From Erodium maritimum (taxonomy: Eukaryota; Streptophyta; Magnoliopsida; Geraniales; Geraniaceae), in assembly GCA_963921825.1 (NCBI GenBank), contig OY997590.1, positions 36,597,039-36,661,038 on the forward strand: a stretch of DNA of 64,000 nt, in the 5' to 3' direction. The notes beneath the pieces were generated by a model. The model made no database searches. It was not told the DNA's origin and was given only the letters and a program-made list of their open reading frames with translations. This document shows, in pieces, positions 45,363-57,460 of this stretch (position 1 is the stretch's first letter; the number at the start of each line of letters is the position of its first letter). A program made the translations under genes and the position numbers.

Positions 45363-45842
45363 TTGGTGGAGAAGTATGGAAATGCTTGTTCGCTTTTCGC
45401 AACGATTGATGTGAAATTCCAGACTTCGGATAAATCCTTAGCTAGTACCCTCATCGGACAGTTTTCCTCTGTTAAGCTCACGTGTCTCCGTGGTGTGCGC
45501 GAGCACATCATGAGAATAAAGGATATTGCGGAAAAATTAAAGACATTGGAACTTGAGATGTCAGATGCCATCTTGGTGCATTGCATTTTGAACACTCTTC
45601 CTCATCAATTCGGTCCTTTCAAAATATCTTACAACACACATAAGGATAAATGGTCGATGAATGAACTCATGACTATGTGTGTTCGAGAGGAAGGCCGGTT
45701 GATGATGAAGCAAGGTGAGACTGTAATGCTTACAACCCAGAAGAAGGAAAAATGGCACCATAAGGACGAGTCCAACGTGGTTGATGTTCATGTTAATGCA
45801 TGGTGGATTGAATATGGTTCTTCAATCCATGTTTCAACATAG
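45363..45842 (+). pseudogene. Copia-2 gag region (fossil)
   Basis: The frame reads 'VRSM'-type gag text: 'SVKLTCLRGVREHIMRIKDI', 'AEKLKTLELEMSDAILVHCI', 'LNTLPHQFGPFKISYNTHKD', 'KWSMNELMTMCVREEGRLMM', the pattern of the UBN2 gag domain of Copia elements. The trailing 'EYGSSIHVST' leads to the protease region. Part of a broken element. Confidence 0.85.
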
Positions 45843-45858
45843 ATGCAGGAAATGAGCA

Positions 45859-46368
45859 ATGCATTCATTCAGGAAACAAAGTGTGCTCAGTGTTAAATAT
45901 GTTGAAACGTGCCAAATAACTTTATCTAGTGGTTATTTGTTAACTTTGCATGATACATTCCATGTACCTAGATTTCCCAGGAATTTGATAGCTATATCTA
46001 GACTATTGCCTTTTAACTATGTCGTTTATTTCCGTGATACATCAATAAATTTATTCAATAAATTTGATGTTATGGGAAATGGCATTTTGTGCAATAGTTT
46101 ATTTATGGTGAATGTGCAAAGTAACACCACTCAATCGGTTATGCAAATGAAAACTGGCACAAAACGATGCGTTGAAAATGAGGAATCTTCAATGTTGTGG
46201 CATCGGAGATTGAGACATATCTCGATGGATGAAATCAAGAGATTAGTAAAAGATGGAGTACTTAGTACTCTACACTTTTCTGATTTCGAGGTTTGTGTGG
46301 ATTGCATAAAGGGAATGCAAACCAAGATATCCAAAAAAGGGTGCACATTGAAGATCCAAATTACTTGA
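45859..46368 (+). pseudogene. Copia-2 GAG-pre-integrase region (fossil)
   Basis: 'LHDTFHVPRFPRNLIAISRL' and 'SSMLWHRRLRHISMDEIKRL' with 'CVDCIKGMQTKISKKGC' are the post-protease and zinc-binding segments that precede Copia integrase. Confidence 0.9.
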
Positions 46369-46379
46369 AATCATCCATA

Positions 46380-47117
46380 CAATTATTTGTTATCCGACAT
46401 GGATATGATAAGTATTCGGAAATACTTTATCTCCTTTATTGATGACTTCTCATGATACATGTATGTCTATATCCTTCATCACAAAAGTGAAGCATTAGGT
46501 GCATTTAAGATTTTCAAAGCAGAAGTTGAAAATCAATGTGAGAAGAAAATCAAGATTGTCAAGAGTGACAAAGGAGAAGAGTACTACGGTACATACAACG
46601 AAGGTGGTCAAGCATCGGGTCTGTTCGCTAAGTTTCTTCAGGAGCATGAAATAGTTGCTCAATACACCAATCCAGGATCTCCTAGTGATAAAGGTGTAGC
46701 TGAAAGTAAAAACCGGACCTTGATGGAGATGGTGAGGAGTATGCGTAGTAATGTGCATCTCCCATTATTCTTGTGGACTAATGCACTAAATACGATTGTG
46801 TACATATTAAACTGTGTTCCAACCAAGTCTGTTTCAAGACACCTTCTGAATTATTCAAGGGTTGGATACCAAGTTTACACCATGTACGCATATGGGGATA
46901 CTCGTCTGAAGTGAGGATTTACAACCCACAAGGAAATAAACTGGATCCTAGAACCCTTAGCGGTTATTTTGTTGGATATGCGGAACGATCCAAGGGATAC
47001 AGATTTTACTGTCCATCTCATAGCACCAGGATTGTGGAATCAAGAAATGCGAAGTTTGTAGGAATCGGTTGCAGAGCTCAAATTCTGAAACTATTATTGA
47101 GCAACCTCCTACATTAG
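46380..47117 (+). pseudogene. Copia-2 integrase region (fossil)
   Basis: 'KIKIVKSDKGEEYYGTYNEG', 'FAKFLQEHEIVAQYTNPGSP', 'SDKGVAESKNRTLMEMVRSM' (catalytic Glu region), 'LWTNALNTIVYILNCVPTKS' and 'NKLDPRTLSGYFVGYAERSK' are typical of Copia integrase of the Tnt1/Tork-like type. Confidence 0.9.
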
Positions 47118-47379
47118 TCGATCAAATCGTTGTCGTTAGAGTTCAATTTGAGATTGATCTCTAACTTTCCACATGTTGATAATGATCTAGTAAATCAAGT
47201 TGTTCAAGAAGAACCTTTGGTCAATGAACAACTAGTTGGTCAACCTGATTCTTAGGAAAATGTTGATCCAACATTAAGGAGATCTACTAGAATGAGGGAA
47301 TCAACAATCCATGGGGACTACTATGTGTATCTGCAAGAATTAGACTTTAATGTCGGAGCCGAAAATGATCATGAGACGT

Positions 47380-48320
47380 TTTTCCCAAGCCATAAGTTGT
47401 AATGAATCGAGTCAATGGTATGATGCTATGAATGATGAAATGAATTCGAAGGCATTGAATGAAGTTTGGGATCTTGTCAAGTTACCTAAAGGGGCGAAAG
47501 TCATTGGATGTAAATAGGTCTTTAAAACCAAGAAAGACTCATCCGGTAACATCGAGAGATATAAGGCCAAACTAGTTGCCAAAGGATTTAATCAAAGGAA
47601 GGAATCGATTACAAGGAGACTCTTTCTCTTGTATCAAAGATAGATTCGCTTCGGATAATCATGTCATTAGTTGAATACTTTGACTTGGAATTACAACAAA
47701 TGGATGTAAAAGCGGCATTTCTAAACGGAGAACTAGAGGAAGAGGTGTTCATGAAACATTTAGTTTCCTGAAGGATTCACCTCTAGCAATGGTGAGCATT
47801 TAGTTTGTAAGCTTTAAAGATCAATCTACGGTTTGAAACAAGCCTCACGTCAATGGTATTTAAAGTTTCTTCATTCGGTTTCGAAGAAAAGTTATGGAAA
47901 ATTGTATATACCAGAAGGTTAGTGGGATAAGACTTGTTTCCTAATATTATATGTAGATGATATCTTGCCTACTAGTAACGATAGAAATATGGTTTTTGAG
48001 GTGAAACAGTTTCTATCCAAGAACTTTGATATGAAAGATTTAGGTGATGCATCTTACGCCATTGGGATAAAGATGCATCACGATAGAGTAGTCGGTACTC
48101 TGATTATGTCTCAAGAGATATACATCAACAAAGTTTTGGAAAGTTTTCAGATGATAGATTGTTCACCCAATGTAGCTCCTATTGTGAAATGCGATAAATT
48201 CAACTTAAACCAATGTCTGAAAAAATGGCATTGAACGGGAACAAATGAGGAACATTCCCTATGCTTCAGCTATTGGAAGCTTAATGTATGCACGGGTCTG
48301 AACTAGAACAGATATTGCAT
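47380..48320 (+). pseudogene. Copia-2 reverse transcriptase region (fossil)
   Basis: Pieces in order: 'ALNEVWDLVKLPKGAKVIGC', 'RYKAKLVAKGFNQ', 'MDVKAAFLNGELEEEVFM', 'LYVDDI' near 47950, 'FLSKNFDMKDLGDASYAIGI', 'MSQEIYINKVLESFQMIDCS' and 'IPYASAIGSLMYAR'. The region is broken and spread over frames. Confidence 0.88.
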
Positions 48321-48325
48321 TCATT

Positions 48326-48932
48326 GTGGGTATGTTGGGAGATATCAAAGTAATCCAGGCATTAAGCACTGGAAAGCTACAAAGAAGGTATTGTGCTACC
48401 TTAAAGGGGGCTCAAGATTACATGATAGTATATAGACGAACGAACAATCTGGAAATGATCGGTTATTCTAATGCTGACTTCTCTGGTTGTGTTGATTCAT
48501 GGAAATCAACTTTTGGATACATTTTTTTTGTTGGCCAGTGGAGTTGGGTCATGGAGAAGTTCCAAACAGTCCTTGACAGTTACTTCTACCATAGAAGCCG
48601 AGTTCGTGTCTTGTTTCGAGACTACTTCTCACGGTGTATGGGTTACGGGTTTCATTCTCAATTTTAGTATCATGGATTCTATTAGAAGGCCCCTAAAGCT
48701 TTATTACGATAATTCAGCTGTTGTGTTCATGGCTAAGAATCACAAAAGTGGTAATCGAAATGAGCATTTCGGCATAAAGTATTTAGCCTTAAGAGAACAC
48801 ATGAAAGACATAAGCGTTATCTTTGAGCATATTAGTAATGTCTTAATGATAGCGGATCCTCTGAGTAAAGGCATGCCACCAGGAAAAATTGAGGATCATG
48901 TTAAGAGTATGGGACTTGGTTCCCAGATGTAA
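48326..48932 (+). pseudogene. Copia-2 RNase H region (fossil)
   Basis: 'YSNADFSGCVDSWKSTFGYI' (first catalytic Asp), 'SLTVTSTIEAEFVSCFETTS', 'PLKLYYDNSAVVFMAKNHKS' and 'NEHFGIKYLALREHMKDISV' then 'IADPLSKGMPPGKIEDHVKS' are the usual Copia RNase H blocks, ending 288 bp before the 3' LTR. Confidence 0.92.
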
Positions 48933-49220
48933 ACTTTTCGTTATTGGAACGATGTTTGTCTTTTGAAACTCTTTTCTATAAGATGATGATTGTTTATAAT
49001 ATGTGCACATTCAGTATATGATTAAGTTGGTTAATCATAAATCATCGATTAAGTTTGGACCAAGAATGAACATTGGGTTTATTCGTATAGTTTGAGAAAC
49101 ACATGCATTGTGATACATGGAAGGTATTACTTGTTTACAATTAAAAGGACATACCGCCATGATTCATGCATTTGATTTCTTATTTTGGGCATTGTGACAT
49201 TTATTGATCAAGTGGGAGAA

Positions 49221-49591
49221 TGTAAGATTTATATCTCCTTTGATATATCATGAGGTTTGTGATCAATAAATTTTGGTCTAATGCCATGTCATAAGTGATG
49301 ATTCATCACACCTCTTGAATGTAACTGTTGATGGAAGTTACATGGAAGAGATATAAATTGATAAGTTGATTGGTCCCCAAGTCCACCACATAATTTCATT
49401 CACGAAGTCTTATACACCATCAGATAGAGAGAGAAATAGTGGGAGGATGTGGAAGACCAAAATCATCAAAGGATGTTCATGAAATCATCAAGTCTTCAAA
49501 TCAAAAGAAATTAGCAATGGCTAGAGGTAAGTGATCCTATTTCCGCAATTCAAGTTCTAACATGTTTAGAAATCATGTTGTAATACTTACA
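49221..49591 (+). repeat. Copia-2 3' LTR
   Basis: 371 bp, about 98% identical to 40391-40761. Most differences are transitions, as expected from cytosine methylation decay. Preceded by AAGTGGGAGAA. Confidence 0.96.
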
Positions 49592-49648
49592 CGTTTTAAT
49601 TAGGAAACAACACTTTTATAAACAAATAAATGTGGCTAATTTGAGGGA

Positions 49649-50491
49649 GGGAAAATTTCAATATAATATTCTGGTAAACATTTATTTGTAATATAATATT
49701 TGAGACTGTTTTTTTTCCAATATATTATCCTGACAAATATTTATTTCCAATATAATACTCGAGATTTTTTTTTGCAATAGAATACCCTGAAAAACATTTA
49801 TTTTAAGTTTAGTACCTAACTGTTAATTTTCCATCCAATTTTGGATTGAAAGTGATCATGTGTGAAGCACATGACCCTCAATTTTTCCTAAATACCAATA
49901 ATACCCTTAGAAAATAGTCAACTACCCTTTGATTTCTTAAAACCCTAATTCTCCCTTTTCTATTTTTTTCCTTTGTTTCGTGTGATCCTTATCTCTTTAA
50001 TATATTATATATTATATATATATATATATATATAACTGATTTTTTTAAAAACTTTTTTTATAAATAAAAACTAATTGTTTAAATAAAATTTGATTCAAAA
50101 AAAATAATAAATGATTTTAAAAAAATAAAAACTGATTTTTTTTCTAAATAAAAACTGATATTTAAAAAAAGAATGATTTTGATGGAAATTTTTGAAAATT
50201 TGAAAGTATATGAAGGATAATTTTGATATTTCGCAAATTGAATATTTGATTGTTGGTGAGGGGTATTTTGGAATTTTTACACTCTTCCGATGCAAATATA
50301 ACAACAAAGTAACGGTTAGGTACTAAACTAAAAATAAATGTTTGCCAGGTTATTATATTGCAAAAAAAAACAGTCTCAGATATTATATTGCAAATAAATG
50401 TTTGCCAGGGTATTATATTGCAAAAAAAACAGTCTCGGGTATTATATTACAAATAAATGTTTGTCGGGGTATTATATTAAAAAAAAATCCC
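49649..50491. mobile_element. AT-rich foldback element with internally repeated arms
   Basis: The arms (about 49649-49835 and 50312-50491) are inverse copies of each other, beginning GGGAAAATTTCAATATAATA on the left and AATATAATACCCCGACAAAC on the right (minus strand). Each arm contains up to three ~57-bp units built on 'gcaatataataccctggcaa' and 'gagactg'. The flanking 9-mers tttgaggga (49640-49648) and ttttaggaa (50492-50500) agree at 7 of 9 positions, hinting at a MULE-type 9-bp duplication. The interior is AT-rich with a (TA)n run at 50014-50034 and no gene. A related copy lies at 30284-30790. Confidence 0.65.
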
Positions 50492-50500
50492 TTTTAGGAA

Positions 50501-51220
50501 TAGCAACGTAATAGATGTAGGGTAGATTTGTTGGTCCCTGTTTCTATCCCTAACGCTATGTCTCATCTTGTCTTCGCCAATTTCATTATATTTCTTGTTT
50601 TCGTAGCTTTGTAATTTTCATGTCGGAACTTGATGAAGTCTCCTCCTTGTATGTAGTTTATGCAAGTACTTAATGGTGGTTTCAGGTAGAGCATCTGTTT
50701 TTATTACGAGAGCAAGAGTAGAAAAATCAATCAAGGTATGATATTTATATTTGTCATCAATTGGTAGAAAAGAAAATGGTAGTAAAATCAATGTATTGTC
50801 ACAATAACTAGAAGAGGCATAGATTTCTAATTTTTTATTATAAGAGCATATTAAAAAAAATTAGATATGTTTTAAAGCATAGTTTGTCAAATTTCCCTTT
50901 GTGAATCTGCTTCAATAAATGATATATTTATATATTACATATGATTAAACCTTTTCATTTATACATTCAATATTTTCACCAACTTAAAAATTAGTGAGAC
51001 TAGAAACCATATTATCTTAGAGTCAAAGTGTACATTATACTACTAGACCAGATTCAATTGGATTATATATGTTTTTTTTCAATATTAACCACCTCTAATC
51101 GTACAAACTACGAGCTCATAGGAGTCGTAGGTTATGCGTGCGATGTTATCGAAGCGCACCAGATACGTACATGTGTCCTTCCACTACAAGATGTGTGCAT
51201 GTTGATGTCATCAAAATGCA
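50501..51220. other. AT-rich spacer, no gene seen
   Basis: AT-rich DNA with poly(A)/poly(T) tracts and no meaningful frame. The frame at 51028 onward enters the short tandem repeat and is not protein-like. Confidence 0.55.
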
Positions 51221-51345
51221 CCAAGTGTTTGTACCTTACATGCTCAAGTGTTGGTTACACGGTGTGGTACCTTACATACACAAGTTTCGGTATCTTACAT
51301 ACACAAGTGTCGATATCTTACATACAAAAATGTCGGTACCTTTAT
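51221..51345 (+). repeat. ~23-bp short tandem repeat
   Basis: About four to five degenerate units of 'cggtatcttacatacacaag' + 'tgt', interrupted once. It opens two overlapping frames (51028-51462, 51138-51512), which I regard as chance. Confidence 0.6.
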
Positions 51346-51507
51346 GTGTTGCAGGCGTGGTCAACACACGTTATATTGCGGTCAAACAGCGTAAAATTCG
51401 TGTTACTTACAAAATTGTCATCGTGCGAAAAAAGACATGTGTACGCATCTTGCTCGCTTTGATGACATCAGCTGAGTTGTATCTTATGGATCAAATTGGT
51501 TCTTTTT

Positions 51508-52160
51508 TTTGAACCGGGAAAGAAGTAGTATTACTAGATTGTCGTGCTTACAACGTAGGACCTAACAGTCCCGGACACCAGCATTTGTCCCGATTGGCCG
51601 TGGCCGCTCGGGCGCACATGGTTCCATAGAAATAGTCTGCTTTGTTTCGCAGATCCAACCTCAAGAATTCCTCGATCCACTATTTCACGAGATACATAAT
51701 GAACGGAATAAAAGCTACCTAACCAAAGATTTATTTGACCTAAAACGAATAACCTGAAATTAGAAAAAGCCTTTGTTGCGGATTCCCCGAGACTTCCTGG
51801 GTGTAGACGTCTCGGGTTTGTGGGTATGGGTCCCTGACGGTCTGCCCACCCCCGCACTGGAGGATCATTCATCCCCCGGGGGATTGTGGTCCCCCAGGCT
51901 AACATCCCGTTCATGCACTTGGTCTGTAAATGTTGGCAGCGGCTTGGTCTCCGGCTTATGGCCCGTCTTGATCACCCTAGGTCTTGGACCAACAGTTGTG
52001 GTGTGACGCAGAATCCCCCGTCGAGCCAAGGTGCAGTTCATCAGGTCACCCAACCGCAGATCGGGCCTCTTCCACTTGGCCCTGATCTTCAATGGAAGTG
52101 TAGGGCTTAGGGTGTCATTGGCTTGATGTTTGACTATTGTCGGAGATGGGGCCAAAACCT
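51508..52160 (-). mobile_element. Possible minus-strand retroposon fragment
   Basis: On the minus strand a 96-residue frame (52155-51865, 'LKIRAKWKRPDLRLGDLMNC' then 'TLARRGILRHTTTVGPRPRV') and a following frame (51914-51534) lead to 'ctacttctttcccggttcaa' and an A run (T run on the plus strand near 51507-51514). A 3' A tract after a 'cccggttc' motif is common in plant LINEs. I do not recognise the protein text, which may not be coding. Confidence 0.3.
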
Positions 52161-53995
52161 TAACGGTAGTACTCCGGATTTCCTGATGTGCACGGCCCCT
52201 ACTGGGCGCGACCCTCCTAGGGTTTATGGATCTCGTGGAGTAGGGGACCCTACCCTGCTGGATACCAAACCTCGATTGGTCGAATCCTGTCTGATAGGCC
52301 GAGGTCCAAGAGAAGCAGTGTACCGGATCCCACTGGTAGGACGGTATCGCATGACGCTCCGGTGGAGGAACGGGAGCCAGGCCCCGAACCAGTGGCTCCG
52401 GGTATCGACGGGCCTGATCCTAGTCCGGTAGAGGACGTTGATTACCCGGATTATTTGTAAATGGCCGGACGAACTCTAGCATAGGACGATGCCAGGGAGA
52501 CTATTCCCAAACTACGGAAGTACACTGCGGATCCCTCACTGGTGAGTCTTCCCTAAGATAGGGACAAGAGGAGCACGTTCACTTTAAATTTCGAGGACGA
52601 AATTCTTTTAAGGGGGGTAGACTGTAAAACCCACTTCGTTTTAAAAGTGTATTAAATTACAATCTGAAACTTTGGGTGGGTTTTTGCAACAAGTATTTTC
52701 TTGAGAGGAAAATTAAAAAATAATAATAAAGAAAAGGGGGAAGAAGAGAATTTGGGTTGTGCACGGTCTGGGCCGGAGTTAGGCCGTCAGAACCCGAGCC
52801 CAACTGCACTCACAATACCCTAAAGTCATGTTCCTCCATCGTCCTCATACAGCGCCGCTCGCGTTTTGGAGCTAGATCTGCAGAACCCTCCCCTATCGTT
52901 CTCTCCCTCTCGACCTCCTCTTTCCTCTCACGCTATCGAGCCTCTCGCACCAGCTTCACCCCTGCCTTCGACCTCTCCGTGTAGATACGAGCCACGAGAT
53001 TCACGGGAACGGGACGAGCTTCGCCGGAGAAGTTCTCGGGGCCGTCCTCTCCTAGATCGATTCGAGCTTTCCAGCGACGGGAAACGCATGGGTGCACTCC
53101 CTAGCCTCTTTCCCCTTCATTTCCGACCTCACCTCGACCAGAATCTCATCTCCCGAGCTCGTTCCGAACGATTTCAGGCGGAACCCTCGCCGACGAAGCT
53201 TGGGCTCGCCAGATCTGAAGTGGGAGGCGAACGTGGGTCACGCTACAGCCATCGCCGGCGATAGGGAACAGCGCAAGCCCGAGCTGTTTTCCCGTCGCCG
53301 TCCTCTTTCCCCCTCATCCGAACGGATCTGACGCTGTATCTGGTGGCCGGGACAGTTCGAGCTCGCCGGAGCTGGGACGAACTCAATCCCGAGCTCAGGC
53401 AGGCCTTGGGCTTGGGGAGAAGGATTGGGCCAGGAACGGGCCTTTGGTTAGAAGAGGCTAGGGCCGAGAAGACATCGGGCCGGACGAGAAAGAAGTCAGG
53501 CCTTGGGCCCAGACCTTGATCTGGGTTCGGACACGGGCCGGGTTTGGACCGGGTCAGACCGAATCTGGGTCTGGATCCGGGTTTGGGCTTGGATCCGGGT
53601 CGGATCCGGGTCAACCCAGTTTCAAAGAAATTGTTTTAAAATCAGTTTTCATTAATGGAATTAATTAATTCAAGGAGAGAATTTAAAGGACAATTTTGGT
53701 TAAATCAGTGAACCTTTTGGCATTTACGGACTTTGATTTGGACGTTTTATTTGTCAAATCTAAACGGGACTTCGCCCGAGGGCAAGGGCTTGGAACCGAG
53801 CTAGAAGGACGAAGACCACTCCGGAATCCGTGTGAAGAACCGAGGAAAGGCCACTCGAGTTTTCATCAGAGTATTATTAGAGGAAGACCGCAAGGTAGGG
53901 AAAGTCTTAATTTCTTAATTAACTCTTAGTATGCATGATTATGACAATAAAATCGGAAATGTCCTAGAATTGCCTATAGGATGCGAATAACTAGA
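52161..53995 (+). mobile_element. Gypsy 3' end plus truncated LTR (fossil)
   Basis: The polypurine tract 'cgaggacgaaattcttttaa' followed by 'ggggggtagac' (52596-52622) marks a Gypsy 3' end, and an LTR starts TGTAAAACCC at 52623. The LTR has a GC-rich leader-like middle (52850-53620). Its last part (53900-53995, 'gtcctagaattgcctatagg') is homologous to the LTR text at 60984-61070. It does not reach the usual GTGACA end. 52161-52595 has no recognisable domain. Confidence 0.75.
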
Positions 53996-54625
53996 ATAAT
54001 TCCATTTTTTTAACGAATAAAAGATTAAACCCAAAATTCACCCTCGATGTTTCGATCGAACGAAAATAAAATAAATTAACTCTTTTTACTGAAGCGGTCT
54101 TCACATCGTTCCTTCGACCGCCCTCAAGCCGAGCTGCTTCTATCCTCCATCATTGTAGAAGACGATCTTCCGTCTCCTCCCGTCGTGCTCACTACTCCGC
54201 AGACCACACACCCTCTGTAACTTCTTTATTTAATCTTTTATTGGTTTTTCTTAGTTTAATGATCTGTTATGTGAATGAGTGGAACAAATTGTTTTAAGAT
54301 TTGTATTTTATTGGTCTGGTAAATCAAGGAATGGGTTAATTTTTTTGTATTGATCTTACTTTACAGGTTAGTTTGAGTTGTAAATATGGTTTCATTTTTT
54401 TTGTTCTTGATTTAGAGAAAGTCTCATTTACCGTGAGGACCGAGATGTGTTGGCTATATTATAAAAAGCTCAGCGTAAATTTATGTAACATGTAGAGTAT
54501 TCTTCTGTAAATTTTGTATATTATAAAAGTTCAGTGTAAAATTATGTAACGTCTAGAGAATTTTTCTGTAAAATTTATCATTCATTATGTAATACGTAGA
54601 ATAGTATTATGTAATATACAATATA
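53996..54625. other. Spacer with leader-like fragment and 'ttatgtaac' repeats
   Basis: 54085-54215 is CT-rich ('cgtctcctcccgtcgtgctc') and looks like a captured 5' leader followed by intron-like AT-rich DNA. 54470-54625 has several 'ttatgtaac' and 'ctgtaaa' words that resume at 56004 beyond the MITE. No open coding frame. Confidence 0.4.
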
Positions 54626-54635
54626 ATATACAGGG

Positions 54636-55993
54636 GAGGAGAAATTAAATACAAACAATGTCTTAACCTAAAAACACTAGAGAACCAATCTAAGTCATCT
54701 ATTTTAAGAATGAAGGGATAAGATGCAATTGAGTGGTTGACTTGTTGACTGCAAAAAAAAAACAGCACTTTTTAGTAAGTGGGAAGGACTTTTTAGTAAA
54801 ACTATCGTATTACTTTTTTTTTTTACCAATTCACTAATTTAATTTTTCCCACTTCGTTTGAACTCCGATTGGCTTCAAACTTGCGCCATTAGTTTTGTTT
54901 TTTTAAGGGATTTCTATCAAGATCACTCATGAATATATTTTGAAGCACGAAAAAAAAATTATTTCGGGGCTGATTTTTAAAAAAAAATTATACATGAGTA
55001 ATTTTTATCAACACTTTGCTCTGGTTTTGTCAACACTGTTACACTGGTTTTATCCACACTTTGCACTGGGTTTGTCACCTCATTTTCAAAACTGATCATG
55101 ATTTTATCGCATCATCACGTGTTTTTTATGAACACTGGTTTTATCAACATCAAACACTAGGTTTTATCATTAAATTACGCGTGTTTTATCACTCCCATCA
55201 CATGTTTTGTTTGAAGCACGAAAAAAAGAATTATTTCGGGGCTGATTTAAAAAAAATTATATCTGGGTAATTTTTATCAACACTTTACATTGGTTTTATC
55301 AACACGTTACACTGGTTTTATCAACACTGGACACTAGTTTTATCACCTCATTTTCCAAAACCGAACATGATTTTTATCACCCCATCACGTCTTTTTATGA
55401 ACACTAGTTTTATCAACACTAAACACTATGTTTACAATTAAATTACATATGTTTTTATCACCCCATCACATGTTTTTTTTATCAACGCTAAACTCTAGTT
55501 TATCACACTTATTATCAAAATTGAACATGGTTTTTATCACCTCTGTACACGTTTTTATCAACATTTAGCACTAGTTTGATACCTCCGATATAAAACATAT
55601 ATTAGTGAAGATTTATCAACACTCAACATTATTTTTATCACCCCGATATACCTTTTTATTTTCATGCTTCAAAATATATTCATGATTGATCTTGATTTAA
55701 AGCCCTTGAAAAAATAAAAATATTGGCGCAAGTTCGAAGCTAATCGGAGTTCAAACGAATCGGGAAATATTAAATTAGTGAATTGGTGAAGAAAAAATGG
55801 ACACTTGTCCACATGGCACCATGTTTTTACAATTATGCACTTGCTTGTGTGAGAAAGGATGAAAGTGGCGTGAGTTTGGGTGAAATTGGGGTGATTATGT
55901 GGCATCATGGTGAATGTTGGATCTTAGGTGTGTGTGGCTAGGATTGGTTCTCTACTTTTTAGGTTAAGAGTGGTTTGTAGCCGATTTCACCTC
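54636..55993. mobile_element. MULE-type MITE/foldback with 10-bp target duplication
   Basis: The exact 10-bp direct repeat ATATACAGGG lies at 54626-54635 and 55994-56003. The element starts GAGGAGAAATT and ends, on the minus strand, GAGGTGAAATC. The arms stay similar for over 300 bp in two blocks: 54636-54697 with 55932-55993, and about 54828-54955 with 55660-55795. Long terminal inverted repeats and a 9-10 bp duplication are the mark of Mutator-like elements. The interior (54985-55650) has repeated 'ttttatcaacactggacact' and 'catcacgtgttttta' motifs. There is no transposase, so it is non-autonomous. Confidence 0.85.
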
Positions 55994-56003
55994 ATATACA
56001 GGG

Positions 56004-56819
56004 TACTGTAAATTTTGTTATTCATTCTGTAATACGTATGATGATATTATGTAATGTACAGGGCAGCTTTTTGTAATTAATTTTGGGTAGTTTTTTTCCT
56101 GTTATTTTTGGTATTGAATTGTGTAACATGTTAGAATTATTTTTGTAACTTTTGACATGTAATTTATGATGATCACAAAGTGAACAAAAAAGGAATGAAA
56201 TTATGTAACTATGGGTTAAAAATTCAGGAACATAACTTAAAAAATTATGTAACATCAGATAAAAATTTATGTAACATTTGATAAAACTTTATGTAACATC
56301 AGATATAAATTTATGTATTATTGTGCATAATATTATGTAATTTGACGGGAATTGAGTAATGATCGAAATTTGAAATTAAAAATAAAATTTTATTCAAAAA
56401 ACTATTTTCGCAAAATAAAGTATTAAAGAATTCAGATTGAGCGGTAAAAAAAATTGCAGCAATTTTTTAAGAGAGATGGAGTTACCAAACTACCCTTTTG
56501 TTGTTTTTTAAATTTTATTTGTGGATAATTGAACATAAAAATCTATAACCATTAGATTTTAAAATTCAATGGTCTAGAATTTAGTAACAACTAACAAAAT
56601 ACACTATGGTAACGCATGAAAGTGCCCGTATAACCACTTTCAGGTGTTATCCTTCCTTAATTTGTTACTTGTTACCCTAATAATAACCGTTGGATATACT
56701 TTAATTAAGGGCTTAGATTAACAGTGGCATAAGATGGTAATTTCTATTAATTTGAGCTGCGTTTTTTTATATTTAACCAATATAGGGTCATTTAGGGTAT
56801 TTCAGTATCACAATTTCAG
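56004..56819. repeat. 'ttatgtaac' repeats followed by AT-rich spacer
   Basis: 56020-56350 contains at least seven irregular repeats of 'ttatgtaacat' with 'agataaaaa', continuing the pattern found left of the MITE (54470-54625). 56360-56819 is AT-rich without a gene. Confidence 0.55.
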
Positions 56820-57460
56820 AATCGCAGAACTGTAGCCGACGATGCTTCTCCCTCTCCGAATCCCTCTCCGACTCCAACGCTTGATTCAAATCTACTGATA
56901 TATAGGTTTCTTTTGATTCCATCATTATCTTGTTCTATTCAAATCTCTCTTACTGTTGTTCATTGATACACGGTCTGCGACAGAAGCATTCTCTTCTACT
57001 AATACACGGCCGGCGACAGAAGCAGGTAAGTTTTTCTTTTTTGTTGCAGCGATTTGAGTTTAGATCACTGGTGAGTAACGATTATGTGGATTTTGAACTG
57101 ATTTTTGTAGTGATTGATTGAGTTTCTGAGTTCTTTTTTTGCTTTTTGATGGGAAAATTTCACGGTGGTCACTAGAATTGTTAATTGGCCGAAATTTTAA
57201 CGTTGATTTGTATTTCAAATCATAACTTACTCATGCATGTAAGGTTTGTTGTTTCCATCATTAACATGTTCTAAACCCATCTTTTCTCATATTATACACT
57301 GATACACGGCTGCAGAAGCACCAAAGTTTCTATTTTTGTTGCAGCAATTAAATTTTGTGTCCCGTGAGTAACGATTTTGTTAATTAGGAACTGATTGTTG
57401 CAGTTGTTGATTGAGTTTTTTATTTCTTTTTTTTTCTTTTGTATGTGAAAATTGCACGGT
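56820..57460 (+). repeat. Direct duplication of an intron-like leader segment
   Basis: About 57000-57172 and 57300-57460 are diverged copies: 'gatacacgg', 'gcagaagca', 'ttttgttgcag', 'gtgagtaacgat', 'gttgattgag' and 'gaaaat..cacggt'. The splice-like words (gcag/gtaag, ttgttgcag) and the CT-rich start near 56840 suggest a gene 5' leader with introns, possibly captured by a transposon. No start codon with a long frame follows. The Gypsy LTR at 57461 interrupts it. Confidence 0.5.

Larger units (their letters stand above)
40391..49591 (+). mobile_element. Copia-2: Ty1/Copia LTR retrotransposon fossil containing a Gypsy solo LTR
   Basis: Two 371-bp LTRs (40391-40761, 49221-49591) differ at about 7 sites (98% identical) and are flanked by CGTTT (40386-40390 and 49592-49596). 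TGGTATCAGAGC follows the 5' LTR and AAGTGGGAGAA precedes the 3' LTR. Coding remains run gag, GAG-pre-integrase, integrase, RT, RNase H. Without the solo LTR it is about 5.9 kb. At 1.3e-8 per site per year it is about 0.7 million years old. The coding region is broken in several places despite the young LTRs. Confidence 0.96.

Noticed and set aside
51028-51512. Two overlapping frames of 144 and 124 residues
   Set aside because: They cross the ~23-bp tandem repeat and AT-rich DNA, lack any domain and compete in the same strand.
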